Of a stretch of DNA of 33,958 nucleotides, positions 1 through 7,702 are shown in pieces. Below the pieces are notes generated by a model that saw nothing but the letters and a program-made list of their open reading frames with translations, made no database searches and was not told the origin of the DNA. Location of the stretch: NCBI GenBank assembly GCA_027018935.1, contig JALUXZ010000233.1, positions 1-33,958 of the forward strand, read 5' to 3'. Positions within the stretch are counted from its first letter, which is position 1, and the number at the start of each line of letters is the position of its first letter. The DNA is from Mariprofundaceae bacterium. GTDB taxonomy: Bacteria; Pseudomonadota; Zetaproteobacteria; Mariprofundales; Mariprofundaceae. Made by a program: the position numbers and the translations under genes.

Positions 1-939
1 ATAAATAAATAATATAAGAGCAACACCACCAATATATGCACCTGTTTTGCCTGAGCGTTTTGATGTGTGGGATAATGGCAAGCAAAATAGCAAAAATATC
101 AATATGGATGTCGGTATAATTAAGCGCCTATGCCATTCAGCTACAGCATCAGGGCGGTGTGTCGTCTGAACAAGCTGCCACAATTCCTCTGCCTGCATTT
201 CAAATACGCGACTGCGCCAAACAGGAACCTTTAACAAACCCAGATCATTCAAATTCATTGCCACTTGATAGCGATCAAAAGCCAATGAGCGTAAATCTCC
301 CGCTTCTCCCTCCAAGCGAGTTCCATGAAATAGTGTAAAGCGCAATTCATTCGCCACGCGGTCTAATTTCGCTGACTCAGCCATATACACCACAGGCACC
401 TGTGAACGTCTATCTTCTAGCATAAAACCTTGAAATACACCTTCATCATCCGTACCACTCACATACACCGTGAAATTCTCTAAATCTTGGCTAAAGCGTA
501 AAGGCTCAAAGCCTGGTGCTGGTTTCATTTTTTGAACGGCTACCAATAAACCCTGAAATGCCTTTTGCCCCTGTGGCATCCACTGCATCGCCGTAAACGT
601 TAGCCCTAACCACAACACTATCGCCACCACAAACAATGATCGAAAGATCCGAATATAAGACAACCCTGCCGCACGCAACGCGTCCATCTCACTATTTTCA
701 TATAATTTTAAAATCATTGCCTGCATAGCAAAAAAGAATGCCATGGGAACAGTTAATACGAGGAAGTACGGTAAAATTGCCGTTAACATGGTGAGCATAA
801 TGCTCCACTCCATACCTTTATCGGCAAACATCCCCAACAGTTTCAGAATACGTCCAAGCAGCAACACGCCAGTCACTATCAGCAACATACCCATAAAAGG
901 GCCAAACCAGAGTTTGAAAATATACCGATCCAATACCAT
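1..939 (-). CDS. lptF: LPS export permease LptF, C-terminal part beyond the window
   Basis: Reading the minus strand from the ATG at 939 gives an open frame of 313 codons that runs off the left edge. It begins MVLDRYIFKLWFGPFMG, followed by a membrane segment (LLIVTGVLLL). The next parts are ILPYFLVLTVPMAFFFAM, the conserved cytoplasmic stretch LYENSEMDALRAAGLS and another membrane helix. A soluble periplasmic beta-jellyroll-like part (about residues 125-265) follows, and a further helix (IIPTSILIFLLFCLPL) lies near the edge. This is the LptF/LptG (YjgP/YjgQ) pattern. These permeases pair with the ATPase LptB to extract LPS from the inner membrane. The N-terminal LDRY start and the DSEM/ALRAAG-like segment favour LptF over LptG. 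An in-frame TAG lies four codons upstream, so the start is fixed. No strong ribosome binding site is visible. LptG would be expected outside the window. Confidence 0.9.
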   Translation of the reverse strand, partial: MVLDRYIFKLWFGPFMGMLLIVTGVLLLGRILKLLGMFADKGMEWSIMLTMLTAILPYFLVLTVPMAFFFAMQAMILKLYENSEMDALRAAGLSYIRIFRSLFVVAIVLWLGLTFTAMQWMPQGQKAFQGLLVAVQKMKPAPGFEPLRFSQDLENFTVYVSGTDDEGVFQGFMLEDRRSQVPVVYMAESAKLDRVANELRFTLFHGTRLEGEAGDLRSLAFDRYQVAMNLNDLGLLKVPVWRSRVFEMQAEELWQLVQTTHRPDAVAEWHRRLIIPTSILIFLLFCLPLSHTSKRSGKTGAYIGGVALILFIY

Positions 940-1181
940 ATCGGAAAACTAAAGCTTATGAACCCATATCGCCAAGAAAAAAGGCAAGAAACAGATTCAA
1001 ACATGGCATTGTTGCTATCCAGCTTGCCTGATATTTACTTGAGGACAAAGAAAAACGCGCACGACTCCATGGATGGAGGAGGTAGGGCGAAGCAGGAGCC
1101 AGAGCCGAGTATACTGCACATGAGCATTTCTGATGCGGCTATCGGACAAAAAGCAGGTGGGCTGGGTGATGACAAAAAAAG

Positions 1182-1296
1182 AGCTGACCGAGCCAGACAG
1201 AACCGCAACGCGCGCATAACCTGCTGCCGCTGCTTCCTTCCGGACCTGACGGGGTTCACAAGCATCCACCGTGCGGAGCCCGACCCGATCAGCAAC
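1182..1296 (-). ncRNA. ffs: Signal recognition particle RNA (4.5S type)
   Basis: The minus strand contains the diagnostic SRP RNA apical motif GGTCCGGAAGGAAGCAGC (within 1229-1250), which binds Ffh. The two ends pair in a long rod: GCTGATCGGGTCGGGC at 1293-1278 against GTCTGGCTCGGTCAGC ending at 1183, with several G-U pairs. The length of about 113 nt matches the small bacterial SRP RNA without an Alu domain. A run of seven T (1180-1174 on the minus strand) directly follows the closing helix and should act as the terminator. A -10-like TATATT at 1307-1302 would place the transcript start near 1296. With Ffh and FtsY this RNA targets membrane proteins co-translationally. The exact ends are inferred from the fold. 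Confidence 0.95.
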
Positions 1297-1349
1297 TGTT
1301 GAATATAATGGGAGCAAACACATCACCTTTATATTCATAAACTAAACAT

Positions 1350-1372
1350 CTGACTGCAATCCATTCAGTCAG
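1350..1372. other. Perfect 7-bp stem-loop between ffs and the foldable segment
   Basis: CTGACTG and CAGTCAG form a perfect 7-bp stem with a 9-nt loop. On the minus strand it is followed by ATGTTTAGTTTATG, which is T-rich but not a clean U-tract. It could end transcription coming from the tRNA-Ser side before the ffs promoter. As a terminator it is weak, so it is listed as a structural element only. Confidence 0.4.
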
Positions 1373-1384
1373 CAATCAAACTAG

Positions 1385-1500
1385 GCGGAGAGGGGTTGAC
1401 TGCGGGCTCCTGCCCTTGCCCTACGGGTAGGCTTTCACCCATCTAAATCAGCTATCCTGCCGATTTATCGAACCCTATTCTCGGATTCTCACCCTCTCTA
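1385..1500 (-). other. Foldable GC-rich segment between tRNA-Ser and SRP RNA, unassigned
   Basis: This stretch is clearly richer in G and C than its flanks and has several nested complementary arms when read on the minus strand. GAGAGGGT near 1500 can pair with ACCCCTCTC near 1389. TAAATC/GATTTA forms a hairpin around 1444-1467. GGGT/ACCC and GGGC/GCCC form further arms. It contains a T-loop-like GGGTTCGAT, but no tRNA cloverleaf can be drawn. I could not match it to FMN, TPP, cobalamin, SAM or glycine riboswitches, tmRNA, 6S RNA or RNase P. It may be a small RNA, a degenerate tRNA or processed leader sequence. There is no credible protein frame. Confidence refers to the structure being real, not to any function. 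Confidence 0.35.
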
Positions 1501-1528
1501 ACCTTAAAACTTCCAGCTTTCCTACAAA

Positions 1529-1618
1529 TGGCGGAGAGAGAGGGATTCGAACCCTCGGTACGTTTACACGTACACACGCTTTCCAGGCGTGCTCCTTCAA
1601 CCACTCAGACATCTCTCC
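1529..1618 (-). tRNA. tRNA-Ser (anticodon GGA)
   Basis: The minus strand folds into a class II tRNA. The acceptor stem is GGAGAGA/TCTCTCC, with discriminator G and a genome-encoded CCA. The D-loop is TGAGTGGTTGAAGGA. The anticodon arm is CACGC-CTGGAAA-GCGTG with anticodon GGA, which reads UCC and UCU. The long variable arm is GTACGTGTAAACGTAC, and the T arm is GAGGGTTCGAATCCCTC. The 90-nt length and long variable arm are typical of serine tRNAs. It lies 81 bp downstream of the accA stop on the same strand. Confidence 0.97.
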
Positions 1619-1699
1619 GTACCACAAAACATCAAACTCTGTGGGCGGCGAAGCATACGCATGGCTTTCAAAACAACAAGAGCCAAGAGCCTGTGGGAC

Positions 1700-2659
1700 T
1701 TAACCTTCTGCGAATTCACCCATCTGACGCAAACGCTGCTCACGCTGTGCCAATAATTTTTCTACCGGCATCGCCAAGACTTCATTCAATGCCTTATCCA
1801 ACACTTCAGACATCATCGATGCAGCTTCTTCCAAATTGCGATGCGCACCCTCTTTGGGCTCTGGAATCACACCATCGATCAAACCCAATGCCTGCAAATC
1901 TGTCACGGTTGGTTTTAATGACTCAGCAGCTTTATCGGCAAATGCCCTATCACGCCATAAAATAGCTGCACAACCTTCAGGTGAAATCACAGAATAGGTT
2001 GATAATTGCTGCATATACAAACGATCTCCCACACCAATCGCCAATGCTCCGCCAGAACCACCCTCACCAATCACCGTACAAATGACAGGCACTTTCAAAA
2101 CCGCCAGTTCCATAAGATTCCGTGCAATGGCCTCACTCTGCCCACGCTCCTCAGCATCAATACCAGGCCATGCACCTGCTGTGTCGATAAAGGTCATCAC
2201 TGGCATATCAAAACGTTCTGCTAGGTGAAAAAGTCGCAAAGCTTTACGATAACCTTCTGGTCTTGCCATACCAAAATTACGACGAATTTTTTCTTTGGTA
2301 TCTCGCCCTTTCTGATGCCCAACAATCATCACGGAACGCGAACCAAAACGCGCAATACCACCCACAATGGCAGCATCATCCGCAAAAGTACGATCACCAT
2401 GAAGCTCTTTAAAATCATCAAAAATCAACGGCACATAATCCAAAAAATTAGGGCGGTCAGGATGCCTAGATAACTGTGCCATCTGACCACGGGTCGCTTG
2501 ACCATAGGTTTTTTCAATCAATTGATCACGTTTTTTACTAAGGCGTTCTACTTCTTCCGCAATATCCACATCGGCATCACTACCCATGCGTGATAGTTCA
2601 TCAATTTTCGCACTCATTTCAGCGATTGGACGCTCAAATTCAAGGTAACTGTGGGCCAT
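1700..2659 (-). CDS. accA: Acetyl-CoA carboxylase, carboxyltransferase subunit alpha
   Basis: The product is 319 aa, the same length as the E. coli enzyme. It is AccA, which with AccD transfers the carboxyl group from biotinyl-AccB to acetyl-CoA to make malonyl-CoA, the first step of fatty acid synthesis. The N-terminal helical part ([17 protein letters not shown]) is followed by the crotonase-fold carboxyltransferase core. Recognisable pieces are [37 protein letters not shown], and the oxyanion-hole glycines in [15 protein letters not shown]. The start ATG at 2659 has a strong Shine-Dalgarno AGGAGAG just upstream. It follows dnaE by 36 bp, the dnaE-accA order also seen in E. coli, so the two are probably co-transcribed. 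Confidence 0.98.
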   Translation of the reverse strand: MAHSYLEFERPIAEMSAKIDELSRMGSDADVDIAEEVERLSKKRDQLIEKTYGQATRGQMAQLSRHPDRPNFLDYVPLIFDDFKELHGDRTFADDAAIVGGIARFGSRSVMIVGHQKGRDTKEKIRRNFGMARPEGYRKALRLFHLAERFDMPVMTFIDTAGAWPGIDAEERGQSEAIARNLMELAVLKVPVICTVIGEGGSGGALAIGVGDRLYMQQLSTYSVISPEGCAAILWRDRAFADKAAESLKPTVTDLQALGLIDGVIPEPKEGAHRNLEEAASMMSEVLDKALNEVLAMPVEKLLAQREQRLRQMGEFAEG

Positions 2660-2695
2660 GATTCTCTCCTAGCTTCATATATCTAACTCTAACAC

Positions 2696-5600
2696 TTAAG
2701 CTGTTTTCTTACGAAATGTTCGGTTCTCTACAATAACAGGCTTCCAAGTCGCACACTGCACCAATACCGCATCCGCACCAAATTGTTCATGCAATGATCG
2801 TCGCACACTATTGCTCCACAAAGGTGCGGGCAATGTCGATTCAAGTTGCGCTATACTGCCATTTGCCAAGCTTACTTTAAACCGCCATTGCACATCTGTA
2901 TGCGATTCCTCTGGCAATCCCGCCGATAAACTTTGCAGCAGCACCATGCTTTCATGGTTCAATACAGTTGCATCAACATCCAAAATAATACGCTGAACCA
3001 ACTCTGGCAACACATCCTCAAGCAAAATAATTGCTTCGGCAATAAGCGTCGGTTCTTCTTTGGACGCATCTACTTTCGCAGCCAGTAATATGGGCGCATC
3101 TACCTGTAATATTTCACGACACGACTCATATAACTTAGAAAACACCACCATTTCTGCGCGCCCATGTAAATCTTCAAGCTGCACAAACCCCATCGCGCCA
3201 CGTGCCGTTCGGTATTCGCGTACCGCCGATACAAAGACAGGAATCACCACCTTGGCTTCATCCAAGCATGTGGGTAATTGTCGTAAATTTATATCTGCCA
3301 AGCCTGATACTTGATGCAGATAACTCTCTAGTGGGTGCCCTGTTAAATAGAAGCCCAACACCTCTCGCTCTGCCTGCAAACATTCACGTTCGTCCCATGC
3401 ATCCAACCATGGAAACAAATCATTACCATCTTCACTTGGCTCAGCCACGCCAAATAAGCCCACCTGATTCGCTAAACGATCATGCCTGCGCCGTGCTGCT
3501 TCATCCAAAGCAGCACTCATACCTTCCAAGCCCGAACGCATATGAGGAATCATATCATTCATAGCCCCAGCCTTGACCAACGCCTCACAAACACGTTTGT
3601 TGAGTGTTTTCTCTGGCAAACGCATCACCATATCATCAAAAGACGTAAATATATCACCTGCTTTTCTGCTTGCTACTAGGCTACGAATCGCAGCCTCTCC
3701 CACGCCTTTGATTGCCCCCATACCAAAACGAATTGCGTCACCTTCTGGCACAAATTCCCAATCTGAGGCATTCACATCAGGTGGCAGCATTTTCAGCCCC
3801 ATTTCCTCACAATCTGCCACCAAAATTGCCACTTTATCGGTATTGCCCATATCACAGGATAAGGTCGCGGCCATAAAGGCTTGTGGGAAATGCGCCTTTA
3901 AATAGGCTGTTTGATAACAAATCAACGCATACGCTGCCGAATGCGATTTATTAAAACCATATCCTGCAAATTTTTCCATCAAATCAAAAACATGTTCGGC
4001 TTTGTCGGCTGGAATACCTTGCTTTTCAGAGCCTACCATAAAGATTTTACGCTGCTCTGCCATCTCTTCAGCTTTTTTCTTACCCATCGCACGGCGCAGC
4101 ATATCCGCCTGCCCCAAACTATAACCCGCCAATACCTGCGCAATTTGCATCACTTGTTCCTGATACAAAATTACCCCATTGGTTTCTTCTAAAATTGGTT
4201 TTAATTGCGGCAATGGATAAACAATTTCCTGACGACCATGTTTGCATTCCACATACGTACCAACCATGCCCGATTCCATAGGCCCTGGTCGGTACAATGC
4301 CACAAGCGCAATAATATCCTCAAAACAATCTGGTTTTAATTCGGTTAAAAGCTCGCGCATACCTTGCGACTCTACCTGAAATACAGCCTTAGTTTGACCA
4401 CGCTGCATCAATTCAAAACTAGCATCATCATGCATGGGAATGGTGGTAATATCGAAGTTTTCATCACCTTTTTGTTTGCGCACCAAGCGGCAAGCCAAAT
4501 CAATCACGGTTAGGGTTTTAAGACCAAGGAAATCGAACTTAATCAAGCCCATCTTCTCAGAATTTCCCATGTCCCATTGCACAACTTTGGATTCTGCACC
4601 TGTGATTTTGAATAGCGGCGCATTTTCCACCAAAGCATCTTTACCAATCACCACACCAGCAGCATGGGTGCCTGCATTGCGATGTTTGCCTTCTAATTTG
4701 TATGCCAAATCAAACAAGCGTGCGACTTCATCATCCTCATCAATAAGCTTGGCAAGCCTCTTTTCTGCTTCCACGGCTTTTGTCAGGGTCATTTTTAATT
4801 CATCAGGAATCAGCTTGGCAATCATATTGACCTTACCCAATTCCATATCCAATACACGCCCAACATCACGAATCACAGCTTTGGCTTTCATCGCGCCAAA
4901 AGTGATAATCTGTGAAACTTTTTCCTCACCATATTTTTTCGTTACATAACGAATTGCTTCTTCACGCCGAGTCATGCAAAAATCAATATCAAAATCGGGC
5001 ATGGAAACACGTTCTGGATTAAGAAAACGTTCAAATAAAAGACCATATTTAATCGGGTCAAGATCCGTAATCAGCATACAGTATGCCACCAGCGAGCCTG
5101 CTCCTGAACCACGCCCAGGCCCTACAGGTATTTCCTGATCTTTTGACCATTGAATAAAATCTGCAACGATAAGAAAATACCCAGGAAATCCCATTTGGTT
5201 GATAATATCCAATTCAAACTTCAAACGCGTTTCGTATTCAGCACGCTCTGCATCGGGTTTACCTGCAAGAATCGCAGGCCAACGGGCATCCAAGCCATCC
5301 CCCGCTTGCTTACGCATATAATCAGCCAAATCCATGCCTTTGGGTGTTTGAAAATCTGGTAATTTGTATTGCCCGAACTGCAAATCCACATTGCAGCGTG
5401 TGGCGATATGCATGGTATTGGCAATGGCTTCAGGCACATCTTCAAATAACTGCCTCATATCTTCGTACGATTTAAAACAACATTCCTGACTAAAGCCATG
5501 CTCCACATCATCAAGCGTGCGGTTATCGCGCAAAGCCAGCATAGCTTCAAATGCCTCAAAATCATCACGTTGAATAAAATGACTATTATTACTCGCCACT

Positions 5601-6238
5601 AGCGGAATATCCAAGCTATAAGCCAACTCAATCAGTTTCTCATTTAACAACCGCTGCGCAGAGGAGCCGTGATCTTGTAGCTCAATAAAAAAGCAAGGGG
5701 ACTCGCCTTCTTCCTGATTAAATATCTCCTGATATTCCCGTGCCATAGCACGCGCACCACCTTCATCACCTTTTTGCAATAGAAGCTCAATTTCACCCAT
5801 GCTACCACTTGATAATGCAATCAAACCTTTACCATACTGGCGCAACAAAGCCTTATCGATACGCGGCTTATAATAAAAGCCTTCCAAATAACCAATGGAC
5901 ACCAATTTCAAAAGGTTTTTCCAGCCTTCATTATTGCGTGCCAGCAAAACAATTTGCGCATAACGAGGCCCACGCGGACCTTCCGACACGCGCTTTTGAT
6001 AATCATCACATACAAACAACTCACAACCCATAATAGGTTTTACACCTGCACTCAAAGCTTGTGAATAAAAGGCAATCGCGCCAAATAAATTGCCATAATC
6101 TGTTAAGGCTACAGCTGGCTGACGCAATTTCACGGCTGATTGAATAATCTCTTTTACACTACTCATACCTGATAAAAGTGAAAAATCAGAATGGTTATGT
6201 AAATGGACAAATGGCGAAAAGGGCAACGTCGGAGGCAT
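2696..6238 (-). CDS. dnaE: DNA polymerase III subunit alpha
   Basis: The 1180-aa product is the replicative polymerase catalytic subunit; the E. coli protein is 1160 aa. The PHP domain opens with FVHLHNHSDFSLLSG (about residues 8-22). The palm carries PGRGSGAGSLVAYC and the catalytic aspartates in MPDFDIDFC (about residue 400). The fingers include GYGFNKSHSAAYA, and a C-terminal OB-fold (GAMGFVQLEDLHGRAEMVVF) follows. The frame stays open to an upstream ATG at 6337. I chose 6238 (MPPTLPFSPFVHLHNHSDF) because family members begin a few residues before the HLH motif and the 33 extra residues look unlike DnaE. No clear Shine-Dalgarno is visible at either start. The divergent gene begins at 6321, so the promoters lie in the short gap between them. 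Confidence 0.97.
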   Translation of the reverse strand: MPPTLPFSPFVHLHNHSDFSLLSGMSSVKEIIQSAVKLRQPAVALTDYGNLFGAIAFYSQALSAGVKPIMGCELFVCDDYQKRVSEGPRGPRYAQIVLLARNNEGWKNLLKLVSIGYLEGFYYKPRIDKALLRQYGKGLIALSSGSMGEIELLLQKGDEGGARAMAREYQEIFNQEEGESPCFFIELQDHGSSAQRLLNEKLIELAYSLDIPLVASNNSHFIQRDDFEAFEAMLALRDNRTLDDVEHGFSQECCFKSYEDMRQLFEDVPEAIANTMHIATRCNVDLQFGQYKLPDFQTPKGMDLADYMRKQAGDGLDARWPAILAGKPDAERAEYETRLKFELDIINQMGFPGYFLIVADFIQWSKDQEIPVGPGRGSGAGSLVAYCMLITDLDPIKYGLLFERFLNPERVSMPDFDIDFCMTRREEAIRYVTKKYGEEKVSQIITFGAMKAKAVIRDVGRVLDMELGKVNMIAKLIPDELKMTLTKAVEAEKRLAKLIDEDDEVARLFDLAYKLEGKHRNAGTHAAGVVIGKDALVENAPLFKITGAESKVVQWDMGNSEKMGLIKFDFLGLKTLTVIDLACRLVRKQKGDENFDITTIPMHDDASFELMQRGQTKAVFQVESQGMRELLTELKPDCFEDIIALVALYRPGPMESGMVGTYVECKHGRQEIVYPLPQLKPILEETNGVILYQEQVMQIAQVLAGYSLGQADMLRRAMGKKKAEEMAEQRKIFMVGSEKQGIPADKAEHVFDLMEKFAGYGFNKSHSAAYALICYQTAYLKAHFPQAFMAATLSCDMGNTDKVAILVADCEEMGLKMLPPDVNASDWEFVPEGDAIRFGMGAIKGVGEAAIRSLVASRKAGDIFTSFDDMVMRLPEKTLNKRVCEALVKAGAMNDMIPHMRSGLEGMSAALDEAARRRHDRLANQVGLFGVAEPSEDGNDLFPWLDAWDERECLQAEREVLGFYLTGHPLESYLHQVSGLADINLRQLPTCLDEAKVVIPVFVSAVREYRTARGAMGFVQLEDLHGRAEMVVFSKLYESCREILQVDAPILLAAKVDASKEEPTLIAEAIILLEDVLPELVQRIILDVDATVLNHESMVLLQSLSAGLPEESHTDVQWRFKVSLANGSIAQLESTLPAPLWSNSVRRSLHEQFGADAVLVQCATWKPVIVENRTFRKKTA

Positions 6239-6320
6239 GCCCCAATCATAGCACTCTATTGAAACATGATACATACACAAAAGCATACCCATACGAACGC
6301 TTGAACCAAGCATCTTTAGC

Positions 6321-7088
6321 ATGAATAATAGGCACATGCCAAAGTCTCAAATCACCGATGAAACAAGCTATCAAAAAGCCTTAAGTAGTCTTAACAAGCA
6401 AAACCAACCTCCCCGCATCCTTTGTTTTTTAATGGGCATCTTGGAGTCATATCGCCAAACTCGGAAAATGGGCTGGTCACGTGCTTGGAATAAATACGGC
6501 TTAACAACCTTCCAAAGCTTTAAATTGCATGCAACTGATGACATCTCTTTGCTTCAAAATACAGCAAAAACACTTCAAAGCTTGCCAGACATTCCCAGCG
6601 ATGCTTTGGCATTTATGCAAGATATTTTAAATGAGCCTGAGCGGCTTATGGGTTTTGTGTTTATTTCAGAATATACCGAAGGCATAAGCACCTATGAATC
6701 AGCAACCATCAGTTTTGGCTGCAAAGCAAAAGACAACCCACGTGGGCGTGAGCGCTTTGATGTCATCTTTGATTGTCCGATTATAGATACGCAAGTACAA
6801 CCGTTATCACGGGTGCGTTTATATGTAGATCCTTACCGTGATGGTGAAAAAGAACCATTATATCAATGCAACATCGAAAGCCCTATTTCAAAGGATCTCA
6901 TCACGTTATTTGAACAGCTTTGTGATTGTTCATGGCAATGGCATGATAAGCCTGAAAAGCTTTGGGATCATTGGACTTCCAACTACATTGATTATTTTGG
7001 CAGCCGTCAAATACACACCTCCTCTAGCCACTTCTACCTACCCAATGGCACGCGTATTATTGGAAACAAAACATGCAATTCGCTGTAG
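6321..7088 (+). CDS. Hypothetical protein, first gene of the ABC1-kinase trio
   Basis: A 255-aa (or 250-aa) protein that I do not recognise. It has no signal peptide or membrane helix by eye. The first 40 residues are polar, then GWSRAWNKYGLTTFQSFKL leads into a mixed alpha/beta protein with several tryptophans and cysteines near the C-terminus (LCDCSWQWHDKPEKLWDHW). Two starts are possible: ATG at 6321, or ATG at 6336 giving MPKSQITDE. Neither has a convincing ribosome binding site. Its 3' end overlaps the next gene by 16 bp, which implies translational coupling with that gene and then with the ABC1-type kinase. It is divergent from dnaE. Function unknown; the operon suggests it works with the kinase. 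Confidence 0.75.
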   Translation: MNNRHMPKSQITDETSYQKALSSLNKQNQPPRILCFLMGILESYRQTRKMGWSRAWNKYGLTTFQSFKLHATDDISLLQNTAKTLQSLPDIPSDALAFMQDILNEPERLMGFVFISEYTEGISTYESATISFGCKAKDNPRGRERFDVIFDCPIIDTQVQPLSRVRLYVDPYRDGEKEPLYQCNIESPISKDLITLFEQLCDCSWQWHDKPEKLWDHWTSNYIDYFGSRQIHTSSSHFYLPNGTRIIGNKTCNSL

Positions 7089-7702
7089 CTACATATCTCA
7101 ACACCGCAGATTCTAAAATCACTGCCAAGTTCTTAAAAGATGCGTTAAACTTTCACATTGAATACCGATCTGGTTATGGCTGGTGGGTTGAAAATGGCTC
7201 AGTTACAATCATCCTGCAAGACGGTAGTGCCAACAACCCCAGCATTGAAGTCCAATGCACCCATATCGAAAAAGACAGCGAACTTTTATTGCAACGCCCA
7301 GATATTCAAGCCGTAACGCCTATCGAGCAACATCACAACCGTATTGAGCAACAGCTGCTTTGTGATTGTGGCATTACACTGCGACTTTCTAAAGTCCTCA
7401 ATGAAGATGAAATGGGCGAGCTAATAAGCTTGCCTAGCTCACTGCCATGGGACAGCAAAACCGATGCTTGTACCCGTCGAATATTACGCATCGCCCCTCT
7501 AAGCTTTCGTGAAAAAGCCCGCGAAAGAGTCACCCAGCGTGCTGAATACATTGCCGTAGAAGCTGGCTCCCTGATGGTTCAAGAAGCGCATGCCATGCAA
7601 GCTTTTGTTGAAATCACTTTAGATTTTCAATACCAAGCCTTGTTTGATGCCATGCAACAAGAAGGCATCCATGCCACTACTTATATGCAAGATCCGTCAT
7701 AA
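7073..7702 (+). CDS. Hypothetical protein, second gene of the ABC1-kinase trio
   Basis: A soluble-looking 209-aa protein. The N-terminal half (MQFAVATYLNTADSKITAKFLKD...GYGWWVENGSVTIILQDGS) looks like a small beta-rich domain. The C-terminal part, ACTRRILRIAPLSFREKARERVTQ followed by RAEYIAVEAGSLMVQEAHAM, resembles in pattern the short helical domain at the C-terminus of light-independent protochlorophyllide reductase subunit B (P-x-F-x-R, then A-x-x-x-G, then an ITxE-like segment). That is a weak resemblance, not an assignment. It overlaps the previous gene by 16 bp. Its stop TAA shares a base with the ATG of the next gene (TAATG), so all three are probably translated as a unit. Confidence 0.75.
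   Translation: MQFAVATYLNTADSKITAKFLKDALNFHIEYRSGYGWWVENGSVTIILQDGSANNPSIEVQCTHIEKDSELLLQRPDIQAVTPIEQHHNRIEQQLLCDCGITLRLSKVLNEDEMGELISLPSSLPWDSKTDACTRRILRIAPLSFREKARERVTQRAEYIAVEAGSLMVQEAHAMQAFVEITLDFQYQALFDAMQQEGIHATTYMQDPS

Noticed and set aside
958-1338. Open frames on both strands upstream of lptF
   Set aside because: They run across the SRP RNA gene, lack ribosome binding sites and have low-complexity products with no family resemblance.
1385-1500. Riboswitch or known RNA (cobalamin, FMN, TPP, glycine, 6S, tmRNA, RNase P)
   Set aside because: GGTGAGAATCC and GGAGCCCGC recall parts of the cobalamin and FMN cores, but the remaining conserved blocks are missing and there is no fitting downstream gene.
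4434-4949. 171-codon open frame on the plus strand
   Set aside because: It lies entirely antisense to the conserved dnaE catalytic region and its product has no recognisable features.
6239-6337. N-terminal extension of DnaE from the ATG at 6337
   Set aside because: The 33 extra residues do not resemble the family, would overlap the divergent gene start, and have no better ribosome binding site.
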